NCBI RefSeq assembly: GCF_051209875.1
Contig: NZ_JBNTQY010000001.1
Location: 930,001-994,000, forward strand
Source: Emticicia sp051209875
Lineage (GTDB): Bacteria; Bacteroidota; Bacteroidia; Cytophagales; Spirosomataceae
Direction of reading: 5' to 3'
DNA: 64,000 nt
Each line of letters begins with the position of its first letter. Positions within the stretch are counted from its first letter, which is position 1. Below are positions 53,682 to 61,046 of the stretch, in pieces. Position numbers and translations under genes: made by a program. The notes under the pieces were generated by a model. It saw nothing but the letters and a program-made list of their open reading frames with translations. It made no database searches and was not told the origin of the DNA.

Positions 53682-54041
53682 ATGAATACGATCGTCAAAT
53701 ATGGCCACTTTTTAATAGCTATACCGATTGCAGTATTCGGTATGTTTCATTTTTTGATTGCTAAAAATATGGTTGGGATGGTTCCAAGCTGGTTACCTGG
53801 AGGCGTTTTTTGGGTATATCTTACTGGAATTGCACACCTTTCGGCTGCTGTATCCATTATTATTGGAAAATATACTCGCTTGGCAGCTACTTTATTAGGG
53901 CTTATGCTTATTATTTTTGCTTTGACCGTTTACCTACCTAAGGTAACAGAGGGAGATCAAATGGCAATGTTTCAAGTACTAAAAGATTTGGTGATGGCAG
54001 GAGGATGTTGGGTTTATGCCAATACTCAACCCAAAGAATAG
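53682..54041 (+). CDS. DoxX-like four-helix membrane protein
   Basis: 119 residues with four hydrophobic segments (about 9-28, 46-66, 70-88, 100-116), in the pattern of the DoxX family. Conserved bits are FGMFHFLIAKNM, VPSWLPGGVFWVYLTGIAHL and ARLAATLLGLMLIIFALTV (as read near 65-85). DoxX proteins are small quinone/thiol-linked membrane subunits in some bacteria; the role here is not known. ATG 53682 is clear; a terminator follows. Confidence 0.85.
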   Translation: MNTIVKYGHFLIAIPIAVFGMFHFLIAKNMVGMVPSWLPGGVFWVYLTGIAHLSAAVSIIIGKYTRLAATLLGLMLIIFALTVYLPKVTEGDQMAMFQVLKDLVMAGGCWVYANTQPKE

Positions 54042-54062
54042 TTTTCTAAGAATTTATCTTAA

Positions 54063-54096
54063 AAACGCCATCGCTAAAAATCAGCGATGGCGTTTT
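54063..54096 (+). terminator. Terminator of the DoxX-like gene
   Basis: AAACGCCATCGCTaaaaatc then AGCGATGGCGTTTT form a strong stem of about 12 bp. Confidence 0.85.
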
Positions 54097-54240
54097 GTAT
54101 TTAAAAATAAATCAATGTATTGACATAAAATATTTTTAAACTCAATTTGTATTTATTTAATAATAAATGTAATTTTACAATTACAAATTAAACCCTAACC
54201 CTAAAATATTCTTACACCTACCCTAAACTAAAAACTGTAT

Positions 54241-54270
54241 GCACCCGACCAATTTGGTTGGGTGCTTTTT
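54241..54270. terminator. Hairpin GCACCCGACCAA/TTGGTTGGGTGC
   Basis: GCACCCGACCAAATTTGGTTGGGTGC-like stem (54241-54265) followed by TTTTTATT on the plus strand. It lies 10 bp past the stop of the minus-strand DUF4097 gene, so it may end that transcript, though the better T tract is on the plus strand. An unseen small plus-strand transcript is possible. Confidence 0.6.
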
Positions 54271-54279
54271 ATTAGTCCA

Positions 54280-55107
54280 CTACTTCACTTTTCTGATGAA
54301 AATATCACCATTCATAGTTTTCATCATTACTTCCGCACCACCACCATTAATTTTTCCGTAAGTCCATTCATCTTTTTTGATTTTATAAAGACCTTTTTCT
54401 TTATCAATAGAATGATTGATTTTAGAAGTAGCTTTATCTACATCAATATCAAAATCAGTATAAACTTCGCCCATATCTGATTTTAGTTTTACATTGGCTT
54501 TGAGAGAAGCAGGGAATGTAACATCTACTGTACCATTGAGTGTTGTAAAAGCCATAGGCGTGTTGGGTGTAATTTCTGTGAGATTGACAATAATATCTTG
54601 ATTGATGGTGTTGGCAACGACTGAACCCGCAACATTTTTCATTTTGATAAAACCATTGATATTGCTTATTTCAAGGTTACCATTGACATTCTCTACTGAA
54701 ATATCTCCATTATTAACCGTACTGACTTTGAGAGAAAATCTATGAGGAACTTTTATAGTCAGATTGATAAGTGTATTTACTTTATCAACCCCAACATTTA
54801 CAGTATTATTTTTCTCTTTGGCTGTGAGTTCAAAGCCATCATTGGCCGAGATTCTTCTCATACCATTGGCTGATTCTCTTTCAGACTTTTTGCTGTCCTT
54901 TTCAACCGAAATAGCATCAATCACTACCTCTTTTCCTGCATAACCAATGACCCTTATTGAACCTGTGACTAAACTCACATTTAATTTCCCTTCTTTTGTT
55001 GGGTCTGTCAAAGGGACTGTCAATTGTTCTCTATCTTGCCCTTGAACGAAATAAGAATTGGCTACTAAAAGCAATAGAACTGCGAATATTATTTTATTTG
55101 ATTTCAT
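54280..55107 (-). CDS. DUF4097 beta-helix putative adhesin, copy 2
   Basis: 275 residues from ATG 55107, which starts the signal peptide (MKSNKIIFAVLLLLVANSYF, cleaved near VQG). The mature part is the DUF4097/DUF4098 beta-helix-like repeat: LNVSLVTGSIRVIGYAGKEV, then RFSLKVSTVNNGDISVENVN, GNLEISNINGFIKMKNVAGS and VVANTINQDIIVNL, with short NG/DI turns at each step. Function of DUF4097 proteins is not established; they are usually encoded next to ECF sigma/anti-sigma genes, as here. It follows its paralogue by 74 bp, and the two are probably co-transcribed with the anti-sigma gene upstream. Confidence 0.85.
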   Translation of the reverse strand: MKSNKIIFAVLLLLVANSYFVQGQDREQLTVPLTDPTKEGKLNVSLVTGSIRVIGYAGKEVVIDAISVEKDSKKSERESANGMRRISANDGFELTAKEKNNTVNVGVDKVNTLINLTIKVPHRFSLKVSTVNNGDISVENVNGNLEISNINGFIKMKNVAGSVVANTINQDIIVNLTEITPNTPMAFTTLNGTVDVTFPASLKANVKLKSDMGEVYTDFDIDVDKATSKINHSIDKEKGLYKIKKDEWTYGKINGGGAEVMMKTMNGDIFIRKVK

Positions 55108-55181
55108 TTTTTTAATTGTTTTATAGAGCAATTTAGAAAATTGCTTTTGTCTAATTTGTTAGTGCAATTTGAAAAATTGCG

Positions 55182-56039
55182 TTACGATTTTTTGATATAA
55201 ATATTTCCGTTAAATGTTTCAAACTTGAGGTTTTTTCCACCATTTCCTATTCTGAAAGCACTTCCTTTGCTGAGTTTGAGTGTTGTTCCATTCTCATTTT
55301 CTTTGATAACTTTAACGACTTTTGAAGGTAGTTTCTCTACATTTTCAAAATCTGTAAAAAGTTCACCGTTAAAACTTTTATACTCACAATCTGCCGAAAG
55401 ATTATTTGGGAAAATGGCAGTTAGCTTTCCATTGAGCGTATAATATTTGGAATTATCGGGTGGTAAAGTGGTATAATTGATGTTCACATCACCATTGATG
55501 GTATGGATTTCATTAGCTTTTTGGGCATTTTTTATATCAATACCACCATTAATATTTGATGCTTTCATAAAACCATAAACATCTGAAACAGCAATATCGC
55601 CATTATTGATAGTAGAAACCACCAGATTCATAGAATTGGGTACTTTTATTGTAAAATTGAGATTATGATGATACAGAATTTTTCTGTGGTCATTGTTCCA
55701 TCTATCACGATTTCGGTTGGGTCTTGAGTCCCACGGCTCGGCAATATATACGATCACACTATCACCTTTTTGCTCAAATTCGAGTTTGAACTCTCTTTTT
55801 CCTTCTTCTAAAATCTCATTGGTTTTGCCAGAAATTGTTTTGTCAACATCAATTAAAACCTTATTTCCAGCATAACCTTCAACTTTAATAAAGCCATCAA
55901 TGTTATACACTGCCAATACACTATTGGGTGAAACGGTGAATTCTTTTTTTATTTTTTCATTAAATTTTGTGTCTTGGGCGGGAGCTTTGGTACATGAGAA
56001 TACCAGCCCCGCCAGAATCGGGATAATTAGCTTTTTCAT
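55182..56039 (-). CDS. DUF4097 beta-helix lipoprotein-like protein, copy 1
   Basis: 285 residues. The N-terminus MKKLIIPILAGLVFSCTKAP is a lipoprotein signal with Cys16. The DUF4097 repeats then appear: VLAVYNIDGFIKVEGYAGNK, MNLVVSTINNGDIAVSDVYG, FMKASNINGGIDIKNAQKAN and EIHTINGDVNINYTTL. It is clearly paralogous to the next gene. A loop rich in Arg/Asn (WDSRPNRNRDRWNNDHR) interrupts the first half. It lies 44 bp after the HEAT-repeat anti-sigma gene on the same strand. Periplasmic or outer-membrane location expected; function unknown. Confidence 0.85.
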   Translation of the reverse strand: MKKLIIPILAGLVFSCTKAPAQDTKFNEKIKKEFTVSPNSVLAVYNIDGFIKVEGYAGNKVLIDVDKTISGKTNEILEEGKREFKLEFEQKGDSVIVYIAEPWDSRPNRNRDRWNNDHRKILYHHNLNFTIKVPNSMNLVVSTINNGDIAVSDVYGFMKASNINGGIDIKNAQKANEIHTINGDVNINYTTLPPDNSKYYTLNGKLTAIFPNNLSADCEYKSFNGELFTDFENVEKLPSKVVKVIKENENGTTLKLSKGSAFRIGNGGKNLKFETFNGNIYIKKS

Positions 56040-56082
56040 AATTTTGTTTTGATTTTTTTGTTTAAAATTCTTTGAATCCTCG

Positions 56083-56916
56083 CTACGAAAGTACCTGAAT
56101 CGTCTTTTCGATTTTGCCTTTTACAGCATTATTGAGGTTTTCTTTTTGAAGCATTTGTTTAAACTGTTTGACAGAGCGTTTTTCTTGCAATTTTACCATA
56201 GCATCTGCCAAAGCTACTTGCATTAAGGGCGATTCTTGTTTTAAAAGAGACTGTACCAAACCTTCTCTTACTTTTGGATTATCTGCCAACTGAATCAAAG
56301 CTTCAAGTGTGACGAGGCGTACGTTCTCGTTTGGGTCGAAATTTAGAGTTGTTAGCAAAGCATCTATCACTTGGTCATCAACATTTGTGAGTTCTTGTGT
56401 GTAACTCACAGCTTTGAGTCGCTCGGTTGCAGTCGGATTTTCGAGCATCGAAAGCATCATCATCTGTTTCATCTCTTGCATTTCAGAAGAAAATTTTTTG
56501 ACTTCATTCTGACTTGCAACTATTTGATTATCAGGCTTTCCAATAAAAAATCCCGCCAACCCTGCAAAAGTTACCAATATCAAAGCATAAGCCCAATTAT
56601 AGGCTGGTTTGTAAGTAAACAAGGTATTCAAATGAGCCAAAAGATTACTAAATACACTTTCCTCCTTTGCTTCAACTTCATTTTTATAAGTATCGAGCAT
56701 CGAATAAAAACGTGTTTTTACATCGGAGCTTGGTAGAGGTGTATGCAATTTACCGAGCTGCTCCCATAATTCTTTTGTTGAATTAAATTCAGCATTTATC
56801 TCTACTGACGACGAAATCTTTTCTTCAATTTCCGACCGTTCTTGTTCACTGAGTTTGTTTTGCATTAACTCGATGAACTTTGCTTCCCATTCGTTATTTT
56901 CCAATGCTTGTCCCAT
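56083..56916 (-). CDS. Anti-sigma-like membrane protein with periplasmic HEAT repeats
   Basis: 277 residues. The cytoplasmic N-terminus (1-120) has the helical layout of anti-sigma domains (WEAKFIELMQNKLSEQERSE then IEEKISSSVEINAEFNSTKE) but no zinc motif. A transmembrane segment is at about 125-142 (WAYALILVTFAGLAGFFIG). The outer part (about 175-275) is HEAT-like: VDDQVIDALLTTLNFDPNEN, VRLVTLEALIQLADNPKVRE, GLVQSLLKQESPLMQVALAD. It overlaps the ECF sigma gene by 23 bp, so translation is coupled and the pair is surely functional. It likely holds the sigma factor at the membrane until a periplasmic signal acts on the HEAT part. Confidence 0.82.
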   Translation of the reverse strand: MGQALENNEWEAKFIELMQNKLSEQERSEIEEKISSSVEINAEFNSTKELWEQLGKLHTPLPSSDVKTRFYSMLDTYKNEVEAKEESVFSNLLAHLNTLFTYKPAYNWAYALILVTFAGLAGFFIGKPDNQIVASQNEVKKFSSEMQEMKQMMMLSMLENPTATERLKAVSYTQELTNVDDQVIDALLTTLNFDPNENVRLVTLEALIQLADNPKVREGLVQSLLKQESPLMQVALADAMVKLQEKRSVKQFKQMLQKENLNNAVKGKIEKTIQVLS

Positions 56917-57463
56917 GTTCGAGTTTTAAATAGATATTTTTTAATTCTTTCATTGCTCTGTGTACTTTCACCTTAATATTTCCTTCGGAAGTATTCAACA
57001 CCTTCGCAATATCTTGGTACGATAATTCTTGAAAACGACTTAAAACTAAAACCTCTCGGTGTTCATCACTTAGTTTTGCTAATGCCTCGTGCAATGTTTC
57101 GGATGCTTGTTTTTTTTCAAGCTGAACATCTGCCGATGGCTCTGAATGATTTCTTTCACCTACAGTCGTTACATCTGCCTGATAAACCATTCGATGATTT
57201 TTCTTGATGGCATCGTTCAGCACATTTCTTGCCAAATGATACATCCAAGTTCTAAATTCACCTACTTCGGTGAATGTATGACGATATTTCAACATTCTAT
57301 AAAAAACAGTTTGTACCAAATCTTCACTATGTGCCGACTGCCCTGTTGAATGATAAAGAAAAGCAAACAAAGCCCGATGGTAACGCTCAAAAAGCAAACC
57401 CATCTTGTCTAAATCGCCCGCTTTTACTTTGAGCATAAGGTAATTGTCTGTCAATGCTTCCAA
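56894..57463 (-). CDS. ECF-type RNA polymerase sigma factor
   Basis: 189 residues. Region 2 reads LVQTVFYRMLKYRHTFTEVG then EFRTWMYHLARNVLNDAIKK; region 4 reads EVLVLSRFQELSYQDIAKVL then NTSEGNIKVKVHRAMKELK. The annotated start is TTG 57463, with another TTG at 57454 and the first ATG only at 57436 (residue 10); all leave region 2 intact. The gene directs RNA polymerase to its own regulon, which typically includes the downstream anti-sigma and DUF4097 genes. It is the second of two ECF modules in a row. Confidence 0.9.
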   Translation of the reverse strand: MEALTDNYLMLKVKAGDLDKMGLLFERYHRALFAFLYHSTGQSAHSEDLVQTVFYRMLKYRHTFTEVGEFRTWMYHLARNVLNDAIKKNHRMVYQADVTTVGERNHSEPSADVQLEKKQASETLHEALAKLSDEHREVLVLSRFQELSYQDIAKVLNTSEGNIKVKVHRAMKELKNIYLKLEHGTSIGK

Positions 57464-57569
57464 ACTTTTAAAGAATGTTGTTAGTGATTTGAAAGTGGAA
57501 ACTAAGCAAAAAAAGAAAGGTTACAGAAAAATTGAAGTTTTTTATTTTGAGAGAAATTTTATTGAAAAA

Positions 57570-57606
57570 AAACGCAACATCATCAAGTAGATAATGTTGC
57601 GTTTTT
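57570..57606 (-). terminator. Terminator of the RskA-type anti-sigma gene
   Basis: AAAACGCAACATTATC-type stem (plus-strand AAAACGCAACATCATC with GATAATGTTGCGTTTTT), T-rich on the minus strand, 18 bp beyond the stop. Confidence 0.8.
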
Positions 57607-57624
57607 GAAAAGACAATAATATTT

Positions 57625-58443
57625 TTAAATACCTATTACCTTAATATCAGAAGTAGGAACTGGGCTTCCTCCTCTCTTTTCGAGTGTTACAGCAAATGCT
57701 TTTGGTAATGGCACAGATTTGAGTTCTTGTGTATTATTTTTGATGTCAAAAACACCTGCATCCATAGGTTTGTCATTGACAATTGCCCAAAGTTGGTATT
57801 GCATACCGTCAGGTGGTGCAGGCAAATTTCCCCGAATCAAGTAAACTTTATTAGTTTTTGTGTCCCATGCAAGCATCACAGTGGCGTTTTCAGAGCTTTT
57901 TTGACTAACTAATTTACTCATTTTCATTTCAGGACTCATCAACATATTTACTTCATTTGGCATGATTGCTCCTTCTTGTGCTTTCATACTTTTTTGTAAG
58001 CCTATATTTTCATTGATGGCCAAAGAAAGATTTTCTTTACTTTCTTTCCATTGGGTACCCAAATAAATATTAGCTAAAATACTTCCAAGCAGTGCGATCG
58101 AAGCTGCGATACGAAGATAGCTACCAAAAAAGCCTGTGATTTTTGGTGCTTGTTGTTCATGGATGTCAATTTCCTGACCACTATCAAAGTCTATAACTTT
58201 TGTCGATTTTACTTCCGACTCTGCCGCTATTTTTTCCCAAATCTGACTTTTCAAATGAGCAGGAGGAGTTTCGGCATTGGCAAAAGCATAGCTTTCTAAG
58301 GCATTCTCGATAGCTCGAATCTCTGCCTTAATTTCAGGTGATTGTAAGGCCAAAGCTTCGATTTCAGCTATTTCTTTTTCATTAGCTAAACCAAGCACGT
58401 AGCTCTCCAAAATCCCCGACGCTATGTATTCTTGAATATTCAT
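57625..58443 (-). CDS. RskA-type anti-sigma factor
   Basis: 272 residues. The N-terminal cytoplasmic domain runs MNIQEYIASGILESYVLGLA then NEKEIAEIEALALQSPEIKA, followed by PPAHLKSQIWEKI. A transmembrane segment is at about 108-126 (IAASIALLGSILANIYLG). The periplasmic RskA domain (about 165-272) has VMLAWDTKTNKVYLIRGNLP, GMQYQLWAIVNDKPMDAGVF and a final VTLEKRGGSPVPTSDIKV. RskA proteins bind SigK-type sigma factors and release them after regulated proteolysis. The sigma gene lies 63 bp upstream. Confidence 0.9.
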   Translation of the reverse strand: MNIQEYIASGILESYVLGLANEKEIAEIEALALQSPEIKAEIRAIENALESYAFANAETPPAHLKSQIWEKIAAESEVKSTKVIDFDSGQEIDIHEQQAPKITGFFGSYLRIAASIALLGSILANIYLGTQWKESKENLSLAINENIGLQKSMKAQEGAIMPNEVNMLMSPEMKMSKLVSQKSSENATVMLAWDTKTNKVYLIRGNLPAPPDGMQYQLWAIVNDKPMDAGVFDIKNNTQELKSVPLPKAFAVTLEKRGGSPVPTSDIKVIGI

Positions 58444-58506
58444 TTTTTTATTTAGTGAGTGATACTTTTCACTCTGGAATTCACTTTAAATTTTTCAGTA
58501 TAATAC

Positions 58507-59085
58507 TCAAAATAAGAAGTTTATGAGTAACCATAAACCACTAAGCATTGCTCGAAGGCTTCCAACAGCAGCTTTTATTCTGGTCTTTACAGTACCAAGA
58601 GGGATGCCAAATTCTTCCGAAACCTCCGCTTGTGTATAACCTTTATAATACACCAAATCAATCAACTGTTTATACTCTGGTCTTAATTTTTCTACTACCT
58701 TTTGTAAGCCTATTGCATCAATGTCTTGTACGGTCTGATATTCATTATCTATTTGATAGATAACATTATCTTCCATAGAAATATTTTGTGATGAATCTCG
58801 AAAATCGGCCGAGCGAACCCTATCAATGGCTAAGTTTCGAGCAATATTCATCATCCACGTAAAAATGCTACCCTTCGAGGCATCATAATAGTCAATGTTT
58901 CGCCAAATCTTTAAAAAAGTATCTTGAAGCAAATCATTGGCATCGTCATTGGATTGTACTATTTTATTGACTACACCAAATAACGCCCCTGAATAATTAT
59001 TATACAGGATATTAAAGCCCTTTTGATCTTTGTTCTTCAACAAAGACACTAATTCTTCTTCTGCTATGCTAATGCGTCGTGCCAA
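58507..59085 (-). CDS. ECF sigma factor, SigK-like
   Basis: 192 residues. Region 2: DANDLLQDTFLKIWRNIDYY then DASKGSIFTWMMNIARNLAI; region 4: YKQLIDLVYYKGYTQAEVSE then EFGIPLGTVKTRIKAAVGSL. No ATG lies before region 2 (the first Met is within it), so the start must be the TTG at 59085 or a further non-ATG codon upstream. It is paired with the RskA-type anti-sigma gene downstream. A near-consensus -7 element (CATCTTTG, about 59121-59128 minus) lies upstream. Confidence 0.92.
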   Translation of the reverse strand: MARRISIAEEELVSLLKNKDQKGFNILYNNYSGALFGVVNKIVQSNDDANDLLQDTFLKIWRNIDYYDASKGSIFTWMMNIARNLAIDRVRSADFRDSSQNISMEDNVIYQIDNEYQTVQDIDAIGLQKVVEKLRPEYKQLIDLVYYKGYTQAEVSEEFGIPLGTVKTRIKAAVGSLRAMLSGLWLLINFLF

Positions 59086-59169
59086 ACGGTTTGTTGATTT
59101 CAGGCTAAGTAAAAATATTTCTTCAAAGATGTCAGTTTCTTAACATTTTTCCAAAGCTTTTGTTTAAAA

Positions 59170-59200
59170 ACAAGAGGCTTTAATTTTTAAAACCTCTTGT
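59170..59200. terminator. Hairpin ACAAGAGG..CCTCTTGT
   Basis: ACAAGAGGCTTTAA with TTAAAACCTCTTGT in the 282-bp gap between divergent genes. No T run follows; role unclear. Confidence 0.4.
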
Positions 59201-59299
59201 ATAACCCTCAAACCCTAAATCCTTCAATTGATTATTAACCTTTCTCACTCATTTACGATATATCGGAAATTTTGGATTTATTGTTTTAGATTTTAGCCT

Positions 59300-59307
59300 T
59301 ACCTTTG
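59300..59307 (+). promoter_or_regulatory. -7 promoter box TACCTTTG of the agmatine deiminase gene
   Basis: TACCTTTG fits TAnnTTTG, with TTG (59281-59283) 16 bp upstream. It would leave a 5' leader of about 55 bases before ATG 59368, which contains a GCTGATGGCTGAAAGCTGTT-like repeat word. Confidence 0.5.
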
Positions 59308-59367
59308 TGAATTCTAAGCTAATTGTTATTACTGATGGCTGAAAGCTGTTAACTGTTCACTGAAAAT

Positions 59368-60408
59368 ATGACTCCAAAACAACAAGGTTTTTTCTTTCCT
59401 GCCGAATGGCACCAACACCGAGCAACTTGGTTGAGCTTTCCACAAAGCTCTGATTCATGGGACTATGGCGACCGTTTGGAACGAATTTATCCAACCTATT
59501 TACAATTTATTAAAGCAATTGCCGAAAGTGAAAAAGTTTGTATCAATGCCACTAATGAAGCTCATAAAGCGTTGATAATTAGTTTATTGGATAAGTATGG
59601 GGTTGATAAAAATCAAGTAGAAATTCCTGTTCATGCCAATAATGATTCATGGTGTAGAGATCATGGACCTGCATTTTTGATAAATCCTGAAACCAAACAG
59701 CGAATGATTGTGGAGTGGGGTTATAATGCTTGGGGAGGAAAATACCCTCCTTTTGATGATGATGACCAAATTCCTATCAAAATAGCAAATTATTTAAATC
59801 TGCCTTATGTCGTTCCAGGCATTATTATGGAAGGTGGCTCGGTAGAATTCAATGGAAAAGGAACTGTGTTGACGAGCAAATCTTGTTTATTAAATCCTAA
59901 TCGAAATCCGCATTTGAACCAAGCTCAAATTGAAGAATACGTTTGTAATTATTATGGCGTCGAGCAAGTGCTGTGGGTAACTGAAGGAATTGTAGGTGAT
60001 GATACTGATGGGCATATTGATGATACAACTCGATTTGTGAATGAAGATACGGTGTTAACGGTAATTGAACATGATAAATCAGATGATAATTATGAGCCAC
60101 TCAAGCAAAACTTGGAAGACTTAAAAAAAATGCGTTTGTTGAATGGTAAACAATTGACTATCAAAGAATTGCCAATGCCAAATGCCGTTTATGATAGTGG
60201 CGTTCGGCTACCAGCTTCTTATGCTAATTTCTTAATAACCAATGGTTCGGTTATTGTTCCAACTTACCGTTGTGAAAAAGATGATATTGCTTTAGATATT
60301 ATTCAAGACTGTTTTCCTGAGCGAAAAATAGTAGGTATTGACGCTACTGAAATTATATGGGGATTGGGCAGTTTTCATTGCCTTTCTCAGCAAGAGCCAA
60401 TTATATAA
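59368..60408 (+). CDS. aguA: Agmatine deiminase
   Basis: 346 residues, full length for the porphyromonas-type peptidyl-arginine deiminase/agmatine deiminase family. Converts agmatine to N-carbamoylputrescine and ammonia in the cytoplasm (polyamine synthesis). Key parts are EWHQHRATWLSFPQSSDSWD, NNDSWCRDHGPAFLI (RDHGP), GIIMEGGSVEFNGKGTVLTS, VGDDTDGHIDDTTRFV (catalytic His/Asp) and the active-site Cys in GSFHCLSQQEP (C338). No nearby aguB or speA gene. The next gene begins 49 bp downstream after a short palindrome. Confidence 0.93.
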   Translation: MTPKQQGFFFPAEWHQHRATWLSFPQSSDSWDYGDRLERIYPTYLQFIKAIAESEKVCINATNEAHKALIISLLDKYGVDKNQVEIPVHANNDSWCRDHGPAFLINPETKQRMIVEWGYNAWGGKYPPFDDDDQIPIKIANYLNLPYVVPGIIMEGGSVEFNGKGTVLTSKSCLLNPNRNPHLNQAQIEEYVCNYYGVEQVLWVTEGIVGDDTDGHIDDTTRFVNEDTVLTVIEHDKSDDNYEPLKQNLEDLKKMRLLNGKQLTIKELPMPNAVYDSGVRLPASYANFLITNGSVIVPTYRCEKDDIALDIIQDCFPERKIVGIDATEIIWGLGSFHCLSQQEPII

Positions 60409-60415
60409 TTTGTGG

Positions 60416-60434
60416 GACGAAATTTTATTTCGTC
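60416..60434. repeat. Short palindrome GACGAAAT..ATTTCGTC
   Basis: 8-bp arms with a TTT spacer directly after the aguA stop; no T run. May be a small dispersed palindrome or mRNA hairpin. Confidence 0.5.
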
Positions 60435-60457
60435 AGTAGAAAATAAAATCTAAAGTA

Positions 60458-60814
60458 ATGGTCATCAATTACCATAACAAAACTTTCAAATCAATCACTA
60501 ATACTGCTAATGGCGAAGTAGGTAGCGAAACACTTTTTCATTATCAACAAAAAGAAGATGTAGTTTGGGCAGAATATAGTGGCGGAGCTATCGTAAAAGG
60601 TTTTTTAATAGCCAAAGTCTTGGAAAATGATATTTTAGATATGCGTTATGAACACATCAATAATAAGGGTGAATTGATGACAGGTGTTTGTCTATCAACA
60701 CCAGAAGTATTGCCAAATGGATTGTTACGATTATATGAAAAATGGCGTTGGACAAGTGGTGATTTTTCAATAGGAGAATCAATTATTGAAGAATTTATTG
60801 TAAAAACTTCGTAA
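60458..60814 (+). CDS. Small conserved beta-rich protein of unknown function
   Basis: 118 residues. The pattern INYHNKTFKSITNTANGEVG, FHYQQKEDVVWAEYSGGAIV, GFLIAKVLENDILDMRYEHI and LLRLYEKWRWTSGDFSIGES suggests an all-beta fold of about eight strands (calycin-like). Homologues are widespread in Bacteroidota and are often labelled n-acetylglutamate synthase in databases; nothing in the sequence supports that activity. Cytoplasmic (no signal peptide). It follows aguA by 49 bp on the same strand and may share its transcript. A hairpin follows the stop. Confidence 0.7.
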   Translation: MVINYHNKTFKSITNTANGEVGSETLFHYQQKEDVVWAEYSGGAIVKGFLIAKVLENDILDMRYEHINNKGELMTGVCLSTPEVLPNGLLRLYEKWRWTSGDFSIGESIIEEFIVKTS

Positions 60815-60832
60815 AACGAAGATTTTTCGTTT
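60814..60832 (+). terminator. Weak terminator AAACGAA/TTCGTTT
   Basis: 7-bp arms, loop GATTT, followed by AATTTTG, just after the stop at 60814. Confidence 0.5.
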
Positions 60833-60848
60833 AATTTTGAACTTTTTA

Positions 60849-60960
60849 GAAAGCTATTAGCTGTTTGCGATTGGCAATTAGCTTTTAAAAAGAGATTTTT
60901 TATTGTATAATTTTTCTTTTTGTCAATAGCTAAACGCTAATAGCCAATAGCTAAAAGTCT
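60849..60960. repeat. Inverted repeat of the AGCTATTAGC word family
   Basis: AAAGCTATTAGCTGTTTGCG and GGCAATTAGCTTTT (about 60849-60887) are matched in inverted orientation by CAATAGCTAAACGCTAATAG and CCAATAGCTAAAAGT (about 60925-60960). Related repeats lie at 63459-63585, on the other side of the parvulin gene. Confidence 0.7.
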
Positions 60961-61046
60961 TTTATTACCCAAACAAAGTTTATATTCATCACAATAAATT
61001 TTAACCTTCAGAGTTTTTTATTGTAGATGATTCATCGGTGCCTTTT

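Noticed and set aside
54119..54124. TTGACA as a sigma-70 -35 box
   Set aside because: The Bacteroidota primary sigma factor uses TTG/TAnnTTTG, and no TATAAT or TAnnTTTG box is at the right distance.
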